From Clostridia bacterium (lineage in GTDB: Bacteria; Bacillota; Clostridia; Oscillospirales; CAG-382): DNA of 24,771 nucleotides. The stretch spans positions 1 through 24,771 of the forward strand of contig JAFVXP010000047.1 of NCBI GenBank assembly GCA_017501055.1, given 5' to 3'. The notes under the pieces are model-generated. The model was not told the origin of the DNA. It did no database searches and saw nothing but the letters and a program-made list of their open reading frames with translations. The first letter of the stretch is position 1. Each line of letters starts with the position of its first letter. The translations under genes and the position numbers were made by a program. Below, one piece after another: positions 15,508 to 23,798 of the stretch.

Positions 15508-16230
15508 ATGTTTTTTTCTGATATCCACACGCACATTCTGTACGGAACAGACGACGGAGCAAAAACTCTTGAAGATATGCTCTTGATGGTGAAGTCCTCT
15601 TACGAGGACGGAACTCGATTGCTTTGCTTAACACCTCATTTCTTTCCCGCTTTTTTCGGAGATAATCATAAGAAGTCGGAAGAGGCGTTTGAGGCTTTGT
15701 CCGAATATTGCAAACAGCATTATCCCGATCTTAAATTGATTTTCGGCAATGAATTGGGATATAGACACGATGCAATATCGTGGATTCAAAGCGGTCTTTG
15801 CCGTCCTTTGGGGAATACTAACTATATTCTTGCAGAGTTTGAAGTGACAGACAGCGAGAACCGAATAACCGAAGGGGTCTACCGTTTGCAGAATGCAGGA
15901 TACGTGCCGATAGTCGCACATGCAGAACGGTATAAAAAGCTTTCTGTTCAAAGAATGGGTGCGTTGCGTGAAAACGGCGTTTTGATACAGATAAATGCCG
16001 ATTCGGTACTGAAAACAAATTGCATGATCGGCAGTTGCAAAACCAAAAATATGATAAAAAAGAGATACGTCGATTTTGTTGCGTCGGATGCACATAATTC
16101 GACAACACGTTCCCCGCAATTAAAAAAGAGCTATGAATTTTTTGCCGAAAAATACGGCAAAGAATATGCAAAACGAGTTTATTGCGATAACGCAATGAGG
16201 ATTTTTTCAGAAAACGGTGAAGGGAAGTAA
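15508..16230 (+). CDS. cpsB: PHP-type protein-tyrosine phosphatase (CpsB/YwqE family)
   Basis: A protein of 240 residues with AAGGAATGAG before the ATG. Metal ligands of the PHP fold are clear: DIHTHILYGTDDG (H7, H9), LTPHFF, the FGNELGY Glu, AHAERYK and ASDAHNS. Members are manganese-dependent phosphatases that remove phosphate from the tyrosine cluster of the cognate BY-kinase, resetting the polysaccharide-export machine. The gene is followed after 5 nt by the Wzz-like adaptor and then the kinase, the standard CpsB-C-D set, in slightly different order from species to species. No glycosyltransferase or polymerase gene accompanies the set in this window. Confidence 0.92.
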   Translation: MFFSDIHTHILYGTDDGAKTLEDMLLMVKSSYEDGTRLLCLTPHFFPAFFGDNHKKSEEAFEALSEYCKQHYPDLKLIFGNELGYRHDAISWIQSGLCRPLGNTNYILAEFEVTDSENRITEGVYRLQNAGYVPIVAHAERYKKLSVQRMGALRENGVLIQINADSVLKTNCMIGSCKTKNMIKKRYVDFVASDAHNSTTRSPQLKKSYEFFAEKYGKEYAKRVYCDNAMRIFSENGEGK

Positions 16231-16235
16231 ATGAA

Positions 16236-17075
16236 ATGAACGGTAAAATGTCGTTGAAGTCCATTTCGCTTAAGGATTTTTGGAATATATTCCGAGGAAG
16301 CATTTGGATAATGCTTGCTGTCGGAATATTGGTAACAGGCCTAAGCTATTTCTATGCAAAATCAACCTATACCCCAAGCTATACCTCAACCGCAACCATG
16401 TATCTTATCGGCAAAAACGAAGAAGGCGAATTCGATTCGGGCGATTTTGCATCGGGCTACGCTATTGCTTTGAGAATTATGAGCGACTGCGACTATCTTA
16501 TGAAGAGCCGTTCGGTTCTTGATAAGGTCGGCGAAGAGGTCGGTATTCAGAACGGATATAAGGTTTTAAAATCGAGAATAACGATAAACAACCCCGAAGA
16601 AACACGTGTTATGGAAATTTCTGCGACCTATTCTTCTCCCGAAATGGCGAAGAAGATCGTTGACTCTGTATGTAAGGTCGGTGCGGAATATATAAACCGT
16701 GTTTTTGCATACGACAGCCTAAGCGTTTTTGAAGAAGGCACTTTGGAAAAATCTCCCAACAATTCGGTATCGCTTATGTCCCATCTCAAATACGGTGTGA
16801 TCATGGCTGCCGGTGTCTATATTGCTTTCCTCATTTTGTTCCTTTTTGATAACTATATTCACAGCGAAGAAGACATTGAAAGATATCTTGGAGTTTCGGT
16901 AATCGGCGATATTCCCGACGCAGACGCTCCAAAGAAAAAATCGAAATACAAATACAGAAGCTATCGATATTACCGCAAGAATACTTCAAGGTATCAAAAA
17001 TACTATACGGAAAACAGCTATAACCGCAGACCGGAATATCAAATCGATTTTCAGAACGACGGAAAGAAGGAGTAA
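16236..17075 (+). CDS. cpsC: Wzz/CpsC-type membrane adaptor with Tyr-rich cytoplasmic tail
   Basis: A protein of 279 residues. TM helix 1 lies at about 23-41, an extracellular chain-length-determinant domain at about 45-180, and TM helix 2 at about 185-206, followed by the short segment HSEEDIERYLGVSVIGDIP that commonly contacts the kinase. Such proteins activate the BY-kinase and set polysaccharide chain length. The unusual part is the tail (232-279): basic and carrying ten tyrosines in about 30 residues (for example KYKYRSYRYYRK). In typical systems the tyrosine cluster sits on the kinase. The gene is 5 nt after cpsB and 3 nt before cpsD. Family assignment is good; tail phosphorylation is inference. 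Confidence 0.88.
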   Translation: MNGKMSLKSISLKDFWNIFRGSIWIMLAVGILVTGLSYFYAKSTYTPSYTSTATMYLIGKNEEGEFDSGDFASGYAIALRIMSDCDYLMKSRSVLDKVGEEVGIQNGYKVLKSRITINNPEETRVMEISATYSSPEMAKKIVDSVCKVGAEYINRVFAYDSLSVFEEGTLEKSPNNSVSLMSHLKYGVIMAAGVYIAFLILFLFDNYIHSEEDIERYLGVSVIGDIPDADAPKKKSKYKYRSYRYYRKNTSRYQKYYTENSYNRRPEYQIDFQNDGKKE

Positions 17076-17078
17076 ATA

Positions 17079-17774
17079 ATGGAAGCAATAAATCTTAAAT
17101 TGCCCGGTGAAAACGATTTCTTTACCGAAGAGGCTTATAAGGTCCTCCGTACCAACATTCAGTTCTGCGGTCAGGATATAAAGGTTATCGCAATAACAAG
17201 CTGTAACGAAAACGAAGGCAAGAGCACGATAGCAATGCATATAGCAAAAAGCTTTGCCGACCTTGATAAAAGAGTATTGTTTATCGATACCGATATGAGA
17301 AAATCGGTTATCGCAGGCAGAAACACCTCTGTCAAATCCCCCTGCGGGTTAAGCGAGGTTTTGACAGGCTTGCGTCCTATTTCGGAATGTATCTATCCCG
17401 TTGTGAACAGCAAAATGCATATTCTCTTTTCGGGTCAGTACCCACCCAACCCTGTCGAGCTTTTAAGCGGTAAATATTTTGCAACGCTTATCAGCGAATG
17501 CCGTAAGGTTTATGACTATATAATCATCGATACACCTCCTCTCGGTCAGGTTATCGATGCGGCTGTCGTTGCAGAAAAATGCGACGGAGCAATTATGGTT
17601 ATCGGCGATAGTAAGGTCCATTACCGTATAGCTCAGGACGTTATTGAACAGCTTGATAAGAGCGGATGCAGAGTTTTGGGCGTTGTAAGAAATAACCGCA
17701 AACAGCCGTCACGTAAGGGTGCATACCGTAAATATTACAGAAGCGAAATGGCAAAAAAACAGACAAAAAAATAA
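17079..17774 (+). CDS. cpsD: Bacterial tyrosine kinase (CpsD/YwqD family)
   Basis: A protein of 231 residues, typical for a separate cytosolic BY-kinase. It shows EEAYKVLRTNIQF near the N-terminus, Walker A SCNENEGKST (41-50), Walker A' LFIDTDMRKS (67-76) and Walker B YIIIDTPPLG (147-156). The C-terminus has a small tyrosine cluster (AYRKYYRSE) followed by a Lys-rich end, the presumed autophosphorylation site, shorter than the tail of the neighbouring CpsC. The kinase should be switched on by CpsC and off by CpsB. It is the last gene of the module; a strong terminator follows after 13 nt. Confidence 0.92.
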   Translation: MEAINLKLPGENDFFTEEAYKVLRTNIQFCGQDIKVIAITSCNENEGKSTIAMHIAKSFADLDKRVLFIDTDMRKSVIAGRNTSVKSPCGLSEVLTGLRPISECIYPVVNSKMHILFSGQYPPNPVELLSGKYFATLISECRKVYDYIIIDTPPLGQVIDAAVVAEKCDGAIMVIGDSKVHYRIAQDVIEQLDKSGCRVLGVVRNNRKQPSRKGAYRKYYRSEMAKKQTKK

Positions 17775-17787
17775 AAAACAAACAAAA

Positions 17788-17826
17788 GGGCTGAATCGGA
17801 GCGTAAGTGCCGATTCAACCCTTTTT
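17788..17826 (+). terminator. Rho-independent terminator after cpsD
   Basis: GGG plus TGAATCGG (17788-17799) pairs with CCGATTCA plus CCC (17810-17821), with one C/A mismatch, followed by TTTTT. The loop is 10 nt. Confidence 0.92.
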
Positions 17827-17832
17827 ATTTTG

Positions 17833-17861
17833 TTGACAACTATGAAATAAGGATGTATAAT
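17833..17861 (+). promoter_or_regulatory. Promoter of the psd operon
   Basis: TTGACA (17833-17838), 17-nt spacer, TATAAT (17856-17861): a full consensus match. The predicted start is near 17868, giving a leader of about 26 nt before the psd ATG. Confidence 0.9.
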
Positions 17862-17893
17862 ATTTAGTTAAGAAACAAAGTGAGGGATAGTAT

Positions 17894-18757
17894 ATGATAA
17901 AGGACCGTTCGGGCAATATAATAGCGGCGGATTTCGATCAGGAAAAGACGCTGTCTTTTCTCTATTCAAATAAGCTTGGAAGAATAATAACCAAATTGCT
18001 TTGCCGCAGATTCGTTTCAAATCTGGGCAGACTTTATATGGAATCTCCGCTTTCCAAGGGACGCATTTCAAAGCTTATAGAACGCAATAATATAGATATG
18101 TCCGAATATGTTGAACAGAAATATTCTTCCTTCAACGAATTCTTTATAAGAAAGATCAAAGACGGCAAAAGAGCAATAGATATGACTCCTTCCGCCGTCG
18201 TTTCACCTGCCGATTCAAAGCTTACGGTCTACGATATAGGCGAGGACAGCGTTTACCGCATAAAGGGCTGTGATTACAGCATAACCGAGCTTTTGGGCGG
18301 CGATCACAGTCTTGCAAAGCGTTTTCTTGGCGGAAAATGCTTCATCTACCGTCTTACAGTTGACAATTATCATAGATACAGCTATCCCGATAACGGAAGA
18401 GAAATTGAAAACCGCTTCATTCCCGGAATACTCCATACCGTAAACCCGATAGCAACCTCCCGTGTTGACGTATACGGTAAAAACTGCCGTGAATTAACAC
18501 TTCTTGATACCGAGAATTTCGGTGAAGTGGCATATATCGAGGTTGGTGCGATGATGGTCGGAAGGATTAATAATCACCACCCGGAATCCTTCAAAAGAGG
18601 GGAAGAAAAGGGATATTTTTCCTTCGGCGGCTCGACGATAATCGTACTTTATAAAAAAGATACCGTCATTCCCGATGAGGATATTGCAGAAAACAGCAAG
18701 ACCGAAACAGAAACCGCCGTTCTCTTGGGCGAACACGTTGGAACAAAACGGAGTTAG
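17894..18757 (+). CDS. psd: Phosphatidylserine decarboxylase proenzyme
   Basis: A protein of 287 residues preceded by GAGGG. It decarboxylates phosphatidylserine to phosphatidylethanolamine at the membrane. Motifs: FNEFFIRKI, SPADSK (D106), DNYHRYSYPDNG (H160), LHTVNP (H181), VGAMMVGRI, and the C-terminal self-cleavage motif FSFGGSTIIVLY, where cleavage before Ser247 would create the pyruvoyl group. Most homologues read LGST or FGST at this site; here it is GGST. No phosphatidylserine synthase gene is visible in the window. The gene is separated from the DUF4855-type gene by 2 nt, so the two are co-translated. Assignment is secure. Confidence 0.95.
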   Translation: MIKDRSGNIIAADFDQEKTLSFLYSNKLGRIITKLLCRRFVSNLGRLYMESPLSKGRISKLIERNNIDMSEYVEQKYSSFNEFFIRKIKDGKRAIDMTPSAVVSPADSKLTVYDIGEDSVYRIKGCDYSITELLGGDHSLAKRFLGGKCFIYRLTVDNYHRYSYPDNGREIENRFIPGILHTVNPIATSRVDVYGKNCRELTLLDTENFGEVAYIEVGAMMVGRINNHHPESFKRGEEKGYFSFGGSTIIVLYKKDTVIPDEDIAENSKTETETAVLLGEHVGTKRS

Positions 18758-18759
18758 TT

Positions 18760-20553
18760 ATGGCTATTAAAAACCTTGCCCTGAATAGGGAAGTGTTTGT
18801 TTCCCATTCGTGCAACGAAAATAGAATAACCTGTCTTACAAACGGAAAGGTCGGCGTTCCGTCTTGTCGTTATGCTTTGGATTGGGTATGCTTTAATAAA
18901 GACGTCGAAAAATGTCTTTTTGTGGATCTCGGTGCAGATTTCGGCGTAGCTTCGTTTGATATAGGCTTTATCCACGATAAAAAGAATAATATATGTCCTC
19001 CGTCGGAAGTAAAGCTTTTCCTTTCAGAAAACGGAAACGATTATTACGAAACTGCAATAGTAAAAGCACCCTATAACGCTTCTTTCGATATGTGCACCCG
19101 TGCGGTGTATTCAGCGAATTTCGAAATTCCGATACGCGCAAGATATGCTATGCTTAAGTTTGGTATTGACGGTGAAACCTTTGCCGATGAGCTTCGCCTT
19201 TTCGGTGACGACTGTAACGGAAGTGAAGCAATGCTTTACGGCGAGCCGTTAAGCTTTGCCGAGAAGGGATATTTTGCAGACCCGTCATCACTCGACGGTG
19301 TAAAGGATATTTTCTCCGTGAAATTCGGCAGTGACGATAAAAAAAGCCTCGGTATAGAGGATTTCATATCCTGCGTGGCTTTCGTTGATTCCAATGAAAT
19401 GCCGAGAGATACTATGTCCGATGCATTGTTATTTGATTACGAAGGTAAAACGGACACCCTTTCCGATTGGGAAGAATATCTGGATTTACTTTTCGCCAAA
19501 AACCGTAATATCGATGCGCTTGATAAGGTTGTCGAGCTTATAAAAACGACACTTCAGCTTGATAAAAGCTTTAAATATAATATATATATAAAAACACCCT
19601 CCCCGAAGGTCTCTCTAACCCCGTTCGGCGACCTTAACGGTGACGGAATAACCGAGAAATTACTTCAAACCGAAGATTGTGTTACGGCATATTCTTGGTT
19701 TTTGGATAGCTTTATCCGCCGTTTCAACGGTGGCTGTTATAGTAACCTTTCTCTCGGCGGTTTCGTTTGGGGAGAAAACAATCTCTCCCGCAAAAACCGT
19801 GAGGATTCAATAGAATTTGCCTGCGCTTGCGTAAAAGAGATACATAACCGTGAATGTAAATGCATTTTCGTTGCCGATTTCGCAGCAAGCGGTTGTGAAA
19901 AGGCTGAATATATCGGATTTGATTGCATATTGATGAAGCCCGAAAATACAATATCAAGCCTTGCTCCGATATTCAAAAAATACGGCTTCGGCGTTGCAAT
20001 AAAAACCGATAATACGCTTTCTTCCAACCTTTGCGGTTGTATTGAAAATACGGTTCGTTTGTATGACCAACCCGAAAACGAGAAAAATATTTCTGTGTTG
20101 GCGTATTCAAAAAACGGTTCCGAACGCTTACTTTACGAAAAATTATATGAATTCATAAAAGGCGGCGAACAAGCCGTTCCGCCCGTTTGCGAGGAAACAG
20201 ACTTTTCGGTTTCTGAAGAGACCGATATTCCCGAACCCGAAACGGCAGAAGACGTTCTTTACGAACCGCAGGTTCAACCCGAAGTTTCGGAAGAGATCAA
20301 GGAAGAGCCAAAACCCGAACCCGAACCGACGGTTTGTGTTGCAACTTCGGTGGCAGAACCTATTGCGGAGCCAAAAATCGAATTTGTTGAGGAAATAAAA
20401 CCCGAACCCGAAATTGAAATTCCCCGCATTCCCGAAAACCTTGTGAGGAAATATAACAAAAAACACAAAAAAATAGCTATGCTCGGCGCAGGTGTTGTTG
20501 CGGGATTGGGTGTCGCATACGTGATTGCTAAAACATTAAAAGGAAGAGATTAA
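18760..20553 (+). CDS. DUF4855-type protein with discoidin-like N-terminus and C-terminal membrane anchor
   Basis: A protein of 597 residues with CGGAG before the ATG. Residues 1-150 resemble an F5/8 type C (discoidin) fold: NLAL...V at the start, CLTNGKVG, LFVDLG and LKFGIDGETF-type strands. Residues about 190-420 show the DUF4855 pattern: DW.EYLDLLFA...NIDALD, YIKTPSP, FGDLNGDG, YSWFLDSF, LGGFVWGENN, CIFVADF.ASG and YIGFDCILMKPEN. The function is unknown; a glycosidase-like barrel is suspected for the family. A long Glu/Pro-rich linker (about 475-560) leads to one C-terminal TM helix (571-591) flanked by Lys. There is no signal peptide, and about 21 Cys are present, so the body probably stays in the cytosol, tail-anchored. 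The gene lies between psd (2 nt) and pncB (0 nt). A sporulation or envelope role is inference. Confidence 0.8.
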   Translation: MAIKNLALNREVFVSHSCNENRITCLTNGKVGVPSCRYALDWVCFNKDVEKCLFVDLGADFGVASFDIGFIHDKKNNICPPSEVKLFLSENGNDYYETAIVKAPYNASFDMCTRAVYSANFEIPIRARYAMLKFGIDGETFADELRLFGDDCNGSEAMLYGEPLSFAEKGYFADPSSLDGVKDIFSVKFGSDDKKSLGIEDFISCVAFVDSNEMPRDTMSDALLFDYEGKTDTLSDWEEYLDLLFAKNRNIDALDKVVELIKTTLQLDKSFKYNIYIKTPSPKVSLTPFGDLNGDGITEKLLQTEDCVTAYSWFLDSFIRRFNGGCYSNLSLGGFVWGENNLSRKNREDSIEFACACVKEIHNRECKCIFVADFAASGCEKAEYIGFDCILMKPENTISSLAPIFKKYGFGVAIKTDNTLSSNLCGCIENTVRLYDQPENEKNISVLAYSKNGSERLLYEKLYEFIKGGEQAVPPVCEETDFSVSEETDIPEPETAEDVLYEPQVQPEVSEEIKEEPKPEPEPTVCVATSVAEPIAEPKIEFVEEIKPEPEIEIPRIPENLVRKYNKKHKKIAMLGAGVVAGLGVAYVIAKTLKGRD

Positions 20554-21993
20554 ATGGATAACAGAAATCTTACTTTGCTTTGCGATTTTTATGAATTAAC
20601 AATGGCAAACGGCTATTTCTTTTCGGACAGAAAAGACGGCATAGCTTATTTCGACGTATTCTTCCGTGATATTCCCGACGGGGGCGGATTTGCAATAGCC
20701 GCAGGGCTCGGACAGATAATCGATTATATCAAAAATCTAAAATTCACCGCTGAAGATATTGAATATTTAAGAGGACTTAATATGTTCGGCGAGGAATTTC
20801 TTGAATATCTCAAGGATTTCCGCTTCACCGGTGATATTTATGCCGTACCCGAGGGAACTCCGATATTCCCCCGTGAACCCGTTATGACAATAAAGGCGCC
20901 CGTTATCGAGGCTCAATTTATTGAAACTTACGTTCTCACTACGTTCAATCATCAATCGTTGATCGCTACGAAAGCAAACCGTATAACCCGTGCGGCAGAG
21001 GGCAGAGTTGTGAGCGAATTCGGCGCAAGACGAGCTCACGGCGCAGATGCCGCGATCCACGGTGCAAGAGCCGCTTATATCGGCGGTGTTGCAGGCACAT
21101 CCTGTGTTATTTCTGCAAAGGAATATTCCTTGCCTGTATCGGGCACAATGGCACATTCCTGGGTGCAGATGTTTGACGATGAATATACAGCGTTCAAGAC
21201 CTATTGCGAATTATATCCCGATAATGCAACTCTGCTTGTAGATACCTATAACGTATTAAAAAGCGGTGTTCCTAACGCAATAAAGGCATTTAAGGAATGC
21301 GGTATAACCAAATGCGGTGTCCGTATAGATTCGGGCGATATTGCTTATCTGTCCAAGGAAGTCAGAAAGATGCTTGACGATGCGGGAATGCACGGTTGTA
21401 AGATAGTCGTTACAAACTCGCTTGACGAAAAGATAATCAAGGATATCCTTCGCCAGGGCGCAAAGGTGGACGTTTTCGGCGTCGGCGAACGTCTTATAAC
21501 CGCAAAGAGCCACCCCGTTTTCGGCGGTGTTTACAAGCTTGCGGCGATTGAAGAAAACGGCAAGATCATACCGAAGATAAAAATAAGCGAAAACCCCGAT
21601 AAGATAACAAATCCCCACTTTAAAAAAGTATATCGTCTGTTCCGCAAGAGCGACGGCGTTGCTATTGCCGACTATATAACTCTTCACGACGAAGAATTTG
21701 ATACGAATTCTCCGATAGAGCTTTTCGACCCCGTCTTTACGTGGAAACGTCAAACTGTTACCGATTACGTTGCAGTTGAATTGATGAAGCCGATCTTCAT
21801 AAACGGAGAATTCGTTTACGAAGCTCCCACGTTGTCCGAAATGCGTGATTACTGCAAGGCACAGGTAGATTCCCTTTGGGACGAGGTTCGCCGTTTTGAA
21901 AATCCGCACAGATACTACGTCGACCTTTCGCAGAAGCTTTGGGATCTAAAGCAGGAGCTTCTCTCGAACGGCGGAAAATTGAAAAATAACTAA
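20554..21993 (+). CDS. pncB: Nicotinate phosphoribosyltransferase
   Basis: A protein of 479 residues. It converts nicotinate and PRPP to nicotinate mononucleotide in NAD salvage. Typical segments: LLCDFYELTMANGYF at the N-terminus, EGTPIFPREPVM, ETYVLTTFNHQSLIATKA, EFGARRAHG, GGVAGTSCV, GTMAHSWVQ with the active-site His, DTYNV..GVPNAI, and GVRIDSGDIAYLSK and VTNSLDE for phosphate binding. The length fits the larger Gram-positive type. The start codon follows the preceding stop directly, and AGGAAGAG in the end of that gene serves as ribosome-binding site. Metabolically it is unrelated to its neighbours. Confidence 0.95.
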   Translation: MDNRNLTLLCDFYELTMANGYFFSDRKDGIAYFDVFFRDIPDGGGFAIAAGLGQIIDYIKNLKFTAEDIEYLRGLNMFGEEFLEYLKDFRFTGDIYAVPEGTPIFPREPVMTIKAPVIEAQFIETYVLTTFNHQSLIATKANRITRAAEGRVVSEFGARRAHGADAAIHGARAAYIGGVAGTSCVISAKEYSLPVSGTMAHSWVQMFDDEYTAFKTYCELYPDNATLLVDTYNVLKSGVPNAIKAFKECGITKCGVRIDSGDIAYLSKEVRKMLDDAGMHGCKIVVTNSLDEKIIKDILRQGAKVDVFGVGERLITAKSHPVFGGVYKLAAIEENGKIIPKIKISENPDKITNPHFKKVYRLFRKSDGVAIADYITLHDEEFDTNSPIELFDPVFTWKRQTVTDYVAVELMKPIFINGEFVYEAPTLSEMRDYCKAQVDSLWDEVRRFENPHRYYVDLSQKLWDLKQELLSNGGKLKNN

Positions 21994-22007
21994 CCAAAGG
22001 AATATTA

Positions 22008-23522
22008 ATGAAAAACAATAAAGCACTTAATATAGTTTTCACAATAGCCGGAATCCTCGTTCTAACCATAGGCTATCTCTGCTTCTTTGCTGCCGATTGG
22101 TATATCGATACCTTCGGCAACGTAGGGTTCGATTCTATTATGTTCACCCTATTTTCGGATGCAGGCGGTACCGAAGCAGGCGTAATAAAAGGATTTCTCC
22201 TTTTCGGATTGCTCCCTACGTTTGATATGACGGCAATAACCTCGTTTTTGCTGTTCTTCAAGCCGAAAAAGAGCTTTTCTGTAAAAATTAAGGAAAAATC
22301 CATAAAGCTTTATCCTCTGCGCAGAGGTGTTGCTTTTGCACTTGCGGTAATTATTACAATTCCGCTTATCGCTGTTGCGGCTAATAAGGTTGAATTGACC
22401 GAATACGTTATAAGCATAAACGAAGATTCAACTATTTTCGAGGATAAATACGTAGATCCCAAAACCGTCGAAATAACCTTCCCCGAAGAAAAACAGAATC
22501 TTATCTACATATTCCTCGAATCTGTGGAAACGTCATTCTTTTCAAAGGCGTTGGGCGGCGGAAATAATATAAACCCAATACCCGAGCTTTATAAGCTCGC
22601 TGACGAGAATCTCAATTTCTCAAGCAACGATTCCGTCGGCGGATTTTACAGCCTTTCGGGCGGTACTTGGACTATTGCGGCAATGGTTTCGCAAACTGCG
22701 GGTATTCCGCTTAAGGTGCCTAACGGTATCGACAGAAACGAATACGGCGCAGATACCTTCCTTCCCGGTGTTACAACGATAAACCAGATACTTGCCGAAA
22801 ACGGATATAACCAAGCCGTTATGGTCGGCTCGGAAGCAAAATTCGGCGGCCGTGAAGCCTATTTCACCCAACACGGCGTTGAAAGCATATACGACCTTTT
22901 CACCGCTTGGGACGAAGGACTTGTCGAGAACGGCAGAAAGGTCTGGTGGGGCTTTGAGGACCATTATCTTTTCGATTATGCAAAGGAAAAGATAACCGAG
23001 CTTGCCTCAAAGGACGAGCCGTTTGCCTTCACAACTCTCACTGTTGATACTCACTTCACCGACGGTTACGTTTGTCGGTACTGTGATGACATTTTCGACG
23101 AGCAATATGAAAACGTACTTGCCTGCTCAAGCAAGCAGGTATATGAATTTGTTGAATGGATAAAGGCACAGCCATTCTTTGAGAATACAACGGTTATAAT
23201 CTGCGGTGACCACCCGACTATGGATAATCAGTTTATCAAAAGAAAAATCGATACCTCAAAGGGCAGACGGGTCTATAACTGCATAATCAATTCGAGAACC
23301 GAAACCGAATTTGCAAAGAACCGTGAATTTTGCTCTCTTGATATGTTCCCCACAACTCTTGCGGCTATCGGCTGTACGATAGAGGGCGACCGTTTAGGCT
23401 TGGGAACGAATATGTTCTCAGGCAAACCAACGCTTTGCGAAGAAATGGGCGCACGTGAATTTAATGAAGAACTCAAAAAGAGTTCTCCATACTATGCAAA
23501 GAACTTCCGTCACGAGGAATAG
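22008..23522 (+). CDS. LTA synthase-like membrane phosphoglycerol transferase (sulfatase fold)
   Basis: A protein of 504 residues with AAAGGAA before the ATG. The N-terminal third holds hydrophobic helices at about 8-29, 60-84 and 106-126, fewer than the five of typical LtaS. The extracellular catalytic domain follows: IFLESVE (E171, metal), SGGTWT (T220, expected nucleophile), TVDTHF and ICGDHPTMD (D401-H402, metal), the arrangement of LtaS, OpgB and related alkaline-phosphatase-fold enzymes. It likely transfers glycerol-phosphate from phosphatidylglycerol to a glycolipid or glycan; the acceptor cannot be read from sequence. VCRYCDD (356-360) adds a CxxC pair in the catalytic domain. It is the last gene of the psd operon. 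Family firm, exact substrate open. Confidence 0.85.
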   Translation: MKNNKALNIVFTIAGILVLTIGYLCFFAADWYIDTFGNVGFDSIMFTLFSDAGGTEAGVIKGFLLFGLLPTFDMTAITSFLLFFKPKKSFSVKIKEKSIKLYPLRRGVAFALAVIITIPLIAVAANKVELTEYVISINEDSTIFEDKYVDPKTVEITFPEEKQNLIYIFLESVETSFFSKALGGGNNINPIPELYKLADENLNFSSNDSVGGFYSLSGGTWTIAAMVSQTAGIPLKVPNGIDRNEYGADTFLPGVTTINQILAENGYNQAVMVGSEAKFGGREAYFTQHGVESIYDLFTAWDEGLVENGRKVWWGFEDHYLFDYAKEKITELASKDEPFAFTTLTVDTHFTDGYVCRYCDDIFDEQYENVLACSSKQVYEFVEWIKAQPFFENTTVIICGDHPTMDNQFIKRKIDTSKGRRVYNCIINSRTETEFAKNREFCSLDMFPTTLAAIGCTIEGDRLGLGTNMFSGKPTLCEEMGAREFNEELKKSSPYYAKNFRHEE

Positions 23523-23527
23523 TTCGT

Positions 23528-23662
23528 TTAACCGAAACAAGCGGTGAACATCATCAAAAGCGATATCAGGAGCGCACTCCCGACAGCTCCTCTGAAAAAG
23601 CCGTAACAGAACCCCTCACGGTCAAACATAGTGCGTTTTGCAATGCTTACAAATTCTTTCAT
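23528..23662 (-). CDS. 44-residue single-span membrane microprotein
   Basis: The ATG at 23662 has an excellent AAAGGAGG site 9 nt upstream and the frame ends in TAA at 23528. The 44-residue product begins MKEFVSIAKR and has a short amphipathic, charged N-terminal half (Lys, Arg, Asp, Glu). One hydrophobic Gly/Leu/Met-rich segment (about residues 25-42, AVGSALLISLLMMF) follows, ending in ACFG. That predicts one TM helix with the N-terminus inside. I recognise no family. The stop is 5 nt from the end of the convergent LTA-synthase-like gene, so the two mRNAs would overlap in their 3' ends. The strength of the ribosome-binding site and the sensible composition argue that it is a real gene. Confidence 0.7.
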   Translation of the reverse strand: MKEFVSIAKRTMFDREGFCYGFFRGAVGSALLISLLMMFTACFG

Positions 23663-23693
23663 TTTTGAATGCCTCCTTTGTTTTTGTAAGCTT

Positions 23694-23699
23694 ATTATA
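23694..23699 (-). promoter_or_regulatory. -10 box for the microprotein gene
   Basis: TATAAT on the minus strand (23699-23694), about 32 nt before the ATG. The -35 position (TAATTA) is poor; TTGTAC lies 23 nt upstream, too far for sigma-A. Another sigma factor or an activator could be needed. Confidence 0.4.
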
Positions 23700-23762
23700 A
23701 CCGCACAGCTGTCCCTTAATTAGTACAATTAAAAACTTTTTAAAAAATAAAAGGTTCTGCTT

Positions 23763-23798
23763 TGCGAGACTTCTCATAAGGAAGTCTCGCAGTTTTAT
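23763..23798 (+). terminator. Hairpin with T tract, probable terminator of the psd-ltaS-like operon
   Basis: An 11-bp perfect stem, TGCGAGACTTC (23763-23773) with GAAGTCTCGCA (23781-23791), is followed by GTTTTATT. It is the first strong terminator downstream of the operon, about 240 nt past its last stop, so the transcript would run antisense through the microprotein gene. Confidence 0.65.

Noticed and set aside
15508..17774. Start of a full capsule/exopolysaccharide cluster
   Set aside because: A strong terminator follows cpsD and the next genes are psd, DUF4855, pncB; no glycosyltransferase, flippase or polymerase is seen.
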